Below are positions 58,639-64,000 of a stretch of DNA of 64,000 nucleotides, piece by piece. The stretch comes from an uncultured Verrucomicrobia subdivision 3 bacterium (GTDB lineage: Bacteria > Verrucomicrobiota > Verrucomicrobiia > Limisphaerales > UBA11358): assembly GCA_903858275.1 (NCBI GenBank), contig CAIOIC010000083.1, forward strand, positions 62,001 through 126,000, given 5' to 3'. Under the pieces are notes generated by a model. That model did no database searches and was not told where the DNA came from. It saw only the letters and a program-made list of their open reading frames with translations. The first letter of the stretch is position 1; each line of letters begins with the position of its first letter. The position numbers were made by a program, and so were the translations under genes.

Positions 58639-58713
58639 CGTGTTATTTTGTTTTTGATTGGCTTGGTGGTTTATACCGCAAATTTACTATTTAAGGTTCA
58701 GCTGAATCTACCT

Positions 58714-59748
58714 TTATCTTGTGAATCCCAATTCAGCACCCAATTCCAGGCATTTGGGTAAAGACATTATGCTGCCGGTGCAGGTGGGATTAAAAAGCGT
58801 GCTGGCCGCGGCACAGGTTGCCATCTTCAGACAATCTGCAATACCACGTCCATCATGCAGGCCGTAAAGCGCGCCAGCCGCAAACGCGTCACCGGCACCG
58901 GCGGTTCCGGCTATCTTGTCTCGCGGCACGCGCACGCTGCCAATATGCGCCTCCTCGCCGGCCCGGTTGCGCGCCAAAGCCCCTTGCGCAAAATGGATGA
59001 TGACCCATTCCCGAACACCTTTTGTTAAAATGATCCGGGCAGCTTCGGAAAGCCGGGCCAAGCAGACCGCGCCGGCTTCGCCTACGTCAATCCCGCTGAT
59101 CTTGGAGGCTTCAAATTCATTGATGATCAGGTAATCGACAAACGGAAGCGTCGGAGTCATGACCTTGACAAAGCGGTCACTGTTTTCACTGACAACGTCA
59201 ACCGTTGTCTTGAAACCGAGTTCGACTGCCTGCTGGAGCAGTCGCGATGCTCCGGTGGTGCCATCTTCCGACAAAGTGTCAAGGCCATCCAGTAACAGCA
59301 GGTAACCCAGTTGAAAAATCCGGGCACGGGAGGCCGCTAGATTGAAGTGAGCTTCATTAAGGAGGCTGTTCGCCCCGCGCATATGAAAAAATGTGCGCTT
59401 GCCGGTTGACCGGACCGTCATCACATCCGTATAGGAAGTTGGCACCTCTTTTATGATCTGCACCTGGGACATATCAATGCCGAGCTGCTGGCAATCCTGA
59501 ATGATGGAATTTCCGTTCTCGTCGTCACCCACCAGGCCTATTCCTGCCAGCGGGAATCCGCCCCCCAATTTGGCTAGGTCAAGCAGCACGTTATAGGGGG
59601 TTCCGCCCGTTCCCCGGTATTGATTCAAGATGCTGGCTAGGGTTTCCTCCGTCGGAAACGTATCCACTATCTTAACGTGATCTACAATCCAGTTTCCGCC
59701 GGAAAGAATCCCGTTTCGCTCACTTGTTTGATATCTGCTGGGCTGCAC
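58714..59748 (-). CDS. PfkB family sugar kinase
   Basis: The 344-residue ribokinase-fold enzyme has a GGTPYNVLLDLAKLGGGFPLAGIG start and the phosphate-binding AGTAGAGDAFAAGALYGLHDG with catalytic Asp. Within the operon it would phosphorylate the sugar delivered by the porter and the preceding isomerase, for example fructose. The exact sugar cannot be told from sequence. Confidence 0.85.
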   Translation of the reverse strand: MQPSRYQTSERNGILSGGNWIVDHVKIVDTFPTEETLASILNQYRGTGGTPYNVLLDLAKLGGGFPLAGIGLVGDDENGNSIIQDCQQLGIDMSQVQIIKEVPTSYTDVMTVRSTGKRTFFHMRGANSLLNEAHFNLAASRARIFQLGYLLLLDGLDTLSEDGTTGASRLLQQAVELGFKTTVDVVSENSDRFVKVMTPTLPFVDYLIINEFEASKISGIDVGEAGAVCLARLSEAARIILTKGVREWVIIHFAQGALARNRAGEEAHIGSVRVPRDKIAGTAGAGDAFAAGALYGLHDGRGIADCLKMATCAAASTLFNPTCTGSIMSLPKCLELGAELGFTR

Positions 59749-59768
59749 TCTTTTGCTGGGGTTGCGTC

Positions 59769-60980
59769 CTAGGACAAATCCGGATTTTCGGGGCCGAAAT
59801 GTTTCAGCATCACGATCGGCTCGGTTTTGGAGTTGTTGATGATTTTAACCCCGGTCTTGGCGGCGGCTTCACTCACAAAGAATTCGTCGCTGGTAAGTTC
59901 TCCAAATCGTATCAGGCTGGGAGTCTCAATCTCCCATGCTCCCATCCGGCCGTGTCCCTGCATCATGATCATGCCATAGGCGGCCGCATCCTTGATGGTC
60001 ACGGTGGCTCCGGGCAGAACCGTCAACTCCTTGGCGCTGAAGGCAGCCGATTTGTGGCAGATCCAGTTCTCCAGGTAACCTTCCGCTTTCATTTCATTTA
60101 CCGCTTTTACCGGGCGCGGGGCCATGAACCGGTTCTGCCGCATATTGGAATCCACATTTAACTCCCAGTCGAGCACTTCCATCAGCCAGTCGATGTCATC
60201 CATCCGGTTTTTGGGCGTGTCTTTCCAGAGCAGTTCTTTCGGGACAATCTGGTCGCCGGTCAGGGACTGATACATGGAAAACACGTCCGAAGCTTTCTGC
60301 GGCTCGTAAGTGCACATACTTCCGGGCGCATGTAGCAGTCCTGGCGGCACATCCCACCCGGTGCCCGGATCCAGACGATAGGCCTGCGAGAGGCTGGTGA
60401 TTTTGTTGTCGCCCCGGGTAAACGCCTCCAGGCATTTACGAACTTCTTTCTTTGTCGTTCCGGGAACAAAACCAAAAAATGTATACGGGTAGTTTCCGCC
60501 ATGATTGTTGACTTGAGGCGGAAAATAATAAGCCTCCGGCTTGCCTTGCTTGCCGGTCAATGCCGCATGCTTGTCGCGATGGTGAACGTGATGCGGCAGC
60601 GCGCCCTTATTGTCAAAAAATTTGGAATACATCGGCCAGGACTGGTGTTTTTTCCAGAGTTGGTCGCCCAGCAGGGCCCCTTTCAGCTCCTTGACGGCGT
60701 CGCGCAGCAGGACGCGCCCTTTCTCGTTCCCGTGCTCAAACACGATGAAGCTGAGTCCTTCGTTCTCGGAGGTCAGTGGCCCGTTGTCCGCCGGCGTGGT
60801 CGAGGAAAACCACCGCTCGTCAATGCCGCCCCGCACCCCGCCATACGCATAATAGTCGTCCGGATGCAGCTTGATTCGCCGGCCCGGCACACAGAACGAC
60901 CTTGGCACCCAGGCCGGTGCCAGGCGAACAATTCCCAATCCCTGATCAAATGCTTTTCTGATGATTTTTGTCTTGTTCAT
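59769..60980 (-). CDS. Mannose-6-phosphate isomerase-like cupin protein
   Basis: The 403-residue protein resembles class I phosphomannose isomerase in its metal-binding parts: ALPHHVHHRDKHA (His-rich), GKPEAYYFPP (Glu) and WDVPPGLLHAPGS (His). The RIxSGWAP-like substrate loop of true PMI is not obvious, so the substrate may be a free sugar. It ends 20 bp before the PfkB kinase start and belongs to the same operon. Confidence 0.7.
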   Translation of the reverse strand: MNKTKIIRKAFDQGLGIVRLAPAWVPRSFCVPGRRIKLHPDDYYAYGGVRGGIDERWFSSTTPADNGPLTSENEGLSFIVFEHGNEKGRVLLRDAVKELKGALLGDQLWKKHQSWPMYSKFFDNKGALPHHVHHRDKHAALTGKQGKPEAYYFPPQVNNHGGNYPYTFFGFVPGTTKKEVRKCLEAFTRGDNKITSLSQAYRLDPGTGWDVPPGLLHAPGSMCTYEPQKASDVFSMYQSLTGDQIVPKELLWKDTPKNRMDDIDWLMEVLDWELNVDSNMRQNRFMAPRPVKAVNEMKAEGYLENWICHKSAAFSAKELTVLPGATVTIKDAAAYGMIMMQGHGRMGAWEIETPSLIRFGELTSDEFFVSEAAAKTGVKIINNSKTEPIVMLKHFGPENPDLS

Positions 60981-61021
60981 ATGCTTGATTCCTTTTTCAG
61001 TCTGTTTTTCTTCTCAATGAT

Positions 61022-62464
61022 TCAATTTCGCTTGCCGATCAAATCTCGCTCAATTTGTTCGAGCGACTTTCCCTTTGTCTCCGGCAGGGCAAAACACAGG
61101 ACGATGAACGCCACAAATAGGAACGCTGAATAAACCCAGAAGGTTTTAGCCGTCCCCACCGTTTCGTGCATGATGGGAAAAGTGTAAGTCAGGATCAGAT
61201 AGGCGATCCAGCAGGTCACCACGGAAATCCCCAAAGCGAGTCCCCTCACCCGGTTAGGGAACAATTCGGAGAGCAGAACCCACATGATCGGCGCCAAGGT
61301 CATGGAATAGACCGCAATCGCCAGCATCACGAGAATCACCACCAGAATGCCGGTCATATGATAGTGAAAACTCAGGCCGATGAGCAGGTGGATGATGGAG
61401 ATGCCCAGGGTGCCGATGAGCATTAGCTTTTTGCGCCCGACCAGATCAACCACGAACATGGCCACAATGCAGAAGACCAGCAGTGTCACTCCCTGGAACA
61501 CCAGCGACAACATCGCCCCAGAAACACCGAAACCGGCTTCTTTGAAGATCTGATGCGAATACGCGAAAATGCTGTTCAATCCGCTCCATTGCTGGACCAG
61601 CGTCAGGAACATGCCGAGCAATATGATCTTGAACAGCCTGGGCTCGAACAGTTCCCTGAAATTCACCCGCCCCACTTCGGACTCCGAGATGGTGGAGGAG
61701 ATGTCCGCGGACTCCGCCTTGGCATAGTTTTCACCACCGACCCTGGCTAGAACTGCCTCGGCTTCCTGCCGGCGCCCCTTCTTGATGAGCCATCGGGGAC
61801 TTTCGGGCAGAATGAAAATAAGCAAAAAGAAGCCCACGGCCGGAATCGCCATGGCCCCAAACATCCAGCGCCAGCCCGAGGTTTCATTCCAAGTAAGGCC
61901 GGATCCGCTCAGGCCAATCTTCTCGCCATACTGCTGGATGCATAAATTAACGATTTGTGAAATCAAGATTCCAATCATGATTGTCAATTGGTTGGTTGTG
62001 ACCACCCGCCCGCGGTAGCTGGTGGGGGATATTTCCGCGATATACATGGGGGACAGATTTGCGGCTAATCCGATACCCATGCCGCCAATGATGCGGAATA
62101 CATTGAAGGAGACAAAACTCCAGGCGGCGGCCGTCCCCACGGCCGAGACGCCAAACAGAACCGCCGACAGGATGAGCAGCTTTTTCCGTCCATAAAGATC
62201 GGAGAAGAACATTGAGCCAATGGCGCCCAGCACACAGCCGATGGGCGCGGAGGCGATACTGAACCCCAGCAGATCCGGCCGCCCCACTAAATTAAAGCAC
62301 TTCTCATAAAAGATTGTTGCGCCGCCGATGACCATGAAATCATAGCCGAATAGCAGCCCCCCCATGGCGGCGATAAACGCCACCTTCCATACAAAGCGGC
62401 GGTTGATATGTGACTCGTCGATTTTAGGGTTTTCCACCGGTGGCAGGTCGAGCGGGATGGGCAT
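61022..62464 (-). CDS. Sugar porter family MFS transporter
   Basis: The 480-residue, 12-helix transporter (start ATG 62464) has the sugar-porter signatures GGLLFGYDFMVIGGA, DLYGRKKLLI, PESPRWLIKKGR and DLVGRKKLMLIG. It is the first gene of the minus-strand operon reaching 51752 and is divergent from the XylR-type regulator. It likely imports the mono- or oligosaccharides released by the GH29 and GH92 enzymes. Confidence 0.93.
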   Translation of the reverse strand: MPIPLDLPPVENPKIDESHINRRFVWKVAFIAAMGGLLFGYDFMVIGGATIFYEKCFNLVGRPDLLGFSIASAPIGCVLGAIGSMFFSDLYGRKKLLILSAVLFGVSAVGTAAAWSFVSFNVFRIIGGMGIGLAANLSPMYIAEISPTSYRGRVVTTNQLTIMIGILISQIVNLCIQQYGEKIGLSGSGLTWNETSGWRWMFGAMAIPAVGFFLLIFILPESPRWLIKKGRRQEAEAVLARVGGENYAKAESADISSTISESEVGRVNFRELFEPRLFKIILLGMFLTLVQQWSGLNSIFAYSHQIFKEAGFGVSGAMLSLVFQGVTLLVFCIVAMFVVDLVGRKKLMLIGTLGISIIHLLIGLSFHYHMTGILVVILVMLAIAVYSMTLAPIMWVLLSELFPNRVRGLALGISVVTCWIAYLILTYTFPIMHETVGTAKTFWVYSAFLFVAFIVLCFALPETKGKSLEQIERDLIGKRN

Positions 62465-62521
62465 GGTGTTTTTAGGTTGTGCAAGAATACCGCACCACAT
62501 GTTTCATAATGCGTCTTTCTT

Positions 62522-62550
62522 TTGACTTTTTGCGACATTACCAATATGAA
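62522..62550 (+). promoter_or_regulatory. Promoter of the XylR-type regulator gene
   Basis: TTGACT (62522-62527), a 17-bp spacer and TATGAA (62545-62550) form a near-consensus sigma-70 promoter. The start codon at 62559 is only 9 bp beyond the -10 box, so the message is probably leaderless. The divergent porter promoter must lie in the same 94-bp gap. Confidence 0.5.
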
Positions 62551-62558
62551 GCATAACC

Positions 62559-63728
62559 ATGAAGCGCCGGCTGCACATTCCGCATATCCTGCTTTTGATT
62601 GAAACCTCGCGGGCCTATGGCCGGCAACTCGTCAAGGGCATTGGCCGCTACGCCCGCGAGCATGGCCCCTGGTCATTCCACTTCGAGGAGCGCGGCGTCC
62701 ATGAATTATCCGTGCCACAGCTCGACCTGCGGCAAATCGACGGCGTTATCTCGCGGGTTCGAGATCCGGTGGTCGCCCGCCGCTTGCGGGCAACGGGCCT
62801 CCCCTTGATCGAACTCCATGGTAATTCGGCCGCCCGGGAAATCGACATCACCATTGACGAAGCGGCACTGGCCGTTCTGAGTGCCGACCACCTGATGAGC
62901 CGGGGGCTAGTTTGCTTTGGTTTTTTTGCCCAGCGTAATGACTGGTGGCTCCAGTCTCGACGTCAGGCATTTGTCGCGGAGATTCAACGACGAAAACACT
63001 TTTGCGACATCTTTCAGCCGCCTCGCCCACAGTTAACCAAAGGCGGAATTCCAGCCTCGTTTCAGTCGGGAATCCTCCGTTGGCTGAAATCCCTGCCCAA
63101 ACCGTGCGGGATTCTCTGCGCCACGGATCTCGATGCGCAGCTTTTGCTCGAGATCTGCCGCCAGAATGAACTGGGCGTTCCAGATCAGATTGCAGTGCTG
63201 GGCGTTGACAACGATTCGGTCATCTGCTCTGTCACTTGGCCGCCGCTTTCGAGCATTGACTTGGATGCGCAGCGGGTTGGCTACGAAGCCGCCTCATTGC
63301 TGGCGCGGCTGATGGCTGGTCGGAGTAAGCCTCGAAAGCCCCTGTTGATTGCTCCCAGTCAGGTGGCGGTGCGGGCGTCAACCGATGTGCTCGCCATCGC
63401 GGATCCCATCGTCGTCCAGGCTGCGCGCTTCATCCGCCTGTTTGCCTGCAAAGGCATCAACGTGGGACACGTTGCGGATCACCTCGTCCTTTCCAGACGC
63501 ACACTGGAACGCCGCTTCCGGGCCAGCCTAAACCGTTCCCTGAACGAAGAAATTCTGCGGGTCAAAATTGACCACGCCAAAATGCTGCTGACCCAGAACA
63601 ATTATCCCACGAAGCGGATCAGCAGCTTGAGTGGCTTCGGCTCATTGCACTACTTCGCCCGCGCCTTCTCTCGCATCACCGGCGAGACACCCGGCCAGTA
63701 TCGTTTACGGACACGCATAGAAACCTAG
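62559..63728 (+). CDS. XylR-type transcriptional regulator (LacI-like sensor plus AraC domain)
   Basis: The 389-residue protein has a periplasmic-binding-protein-like sensor at about 8-280 (HILLLIETSRAYGRQLVKGI at the start; LGVPDQIAVLGVDND and SSIDLDAQRVGYEAA later). A C-terminal AraC helix-turn-helix pair follows (VGHVADHLVLSRRTLERRF, then RISSLSGFGSLHYFARAF). This is the XylR architecture common in Verrucomicrobia sugar loci. It should sense the sugar and control the divergent porter operon. Confidence 0.92.
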   Translation: MKRRLHIPHILLLIETSRAYGRQLVKGIGRYAREHGPWSFHFEERGVHELSVPQLDLRQIDGVISRVRDPVVARRLRATGLPLIELHGNSAAREIDITIDEAALAVLSADHLMSRGLVCFGFFAQRNDWWLQSRRQAFVAEIQRRKHFCDIFQPPRPQLTKGGIPASFQSGILRWLKSLPKPCGILCATDLDAQLLLEICRQNELGVPDQIAVLGVDNDSVICSVTWPPLSSIDLDAQRVGYEAASLLARLMAGRSKPRKPLLIAPSQVAVRASTDVLAIADPIVVQAARFIRLFACKGINVGHVADHLVLSRRTLERRFRASLNRSLNEEILRVKIDHAKMLLTQNNYPTKRISSLSGFGSLHYFARAFSRITGETPGQYRLRTRIET

Positions 63729-64000
63729 CTCTTTCGGGAATTTTAATCTTGGCGCCTGCGGCAGATGCCCTAAATCCCAGTTCACAACTCCGCGTTTCAC
63801 GACTTAAACGCGACCCCATACTAATCCTTCCGAATTTTGCCTACAAGAAAGTCAAGCGAGTGCTAAATTCACGGCGAAACCAATTTATAGAATTCAAACG
63901 GGAAGATTTGATTGATTGGCAGGGAAATCTGATTAGTGAGCGTTGAGTCGGGCACAACCATCCAGTCGTTCGTGTTCGCGCTGATGCCGGAAGCCTGTTG
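63729..64000. other. Right end of window, no supported gene
   Basis: These 272 bp after the regulator contain one weak 65-codon frame (63749-63946, TTG start) with no recognised motif. I see no RNA gene or repeat here. Confidence 0.4.

Noticed and set aside
63749-63946. 65-codon frame at the right end
   Set aside because: TTG start, no ribosome binding site and no recognisable domain; too weak to call a gene.

Overview
The window looks like a chromosomal segment from a Verrucomicrobiota bacterium, probably close to the Pedosphaera/Limisphaera group. The evidence is the complete alternative complex III (ActABCDEF) operon followed by cbb3-oxidase-like genes, XylR-type LacI/AraC hybrid regulation, several secreted glycoside hydrolases (GH29, GH92, GH78-like), TAT-exported proteins, and moderately GC-rich DNA with long antisense shadow frames. 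The placement is inferred from gene content, not from a marker-gene tree.

Region 1 (1-11.6 kb) is mostly housekeeping. It holds an M48 protease with LemA, an L,D-transpeptidase, a cytidylate-kinase-like protein, a class IV aminotransferase, GAPDH, a hemerythrin, thioredoxin reductase, a beta-propeller protein, a DUF2203 protein, a 33-residue basic AURKAIP1/COX24-type peptide, Maf, and an aroK-queG pair. Region 2 (11.6-22.6 kb) is one tightly overlapped minus-strand operon of ten genes: ActA-F, a small membrane protein, a CcoN-like protein, a CcoO-like cytochrome and a further cytochrome c. Its most striking point is that the CcoN-like subunit appears to have lost every heme and copper ligand.

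Region 3 (22.9-37.5 kb) holds a Gfo/Idh oxidoreductase overlapping a radical SAM gene, ppdK, metH, a DUF151 nuclease, holA, a STAS protein, ftsH and dusB. Palindromic repeat elements sit in frame inside metH (a four-hairpin element of 95 bp) and dusB (a 55 bp element). A shortened relative of the dusB element lies beside ppdK.

Region 4 (37.5-64 kb) is accessory. It opens with an IS630 relic and tRNA-Ser(GGA), then carbohydrate loci. These are: a GH78-like hydrolase with a TIM-barrel isomerase and a putative glycosidase; a heptose-like set (HldE-type kinase fused to a HAD phosphatase, an hldD relic, a FucP-type transporter, a ROK kinase and a GmhA-like isomerase); and a minus-strand operon running from a sugar porter through a mannose-6-P-isomerase-like protein, a PfkB kinase, GH29 and GH92 to a beta-helix protein, divergent from a XylR-type regulator. 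Relics of a GntR regulator, hldD and IS630 show that this half has been remodelled.

Working together, the last operon would import and break down fucose- and mannose-containing glycans. The respiratory operon would oxidise menaquinol and pass electrons through several c-type cytochromes to a terminal oxidase encoded elsewhere.
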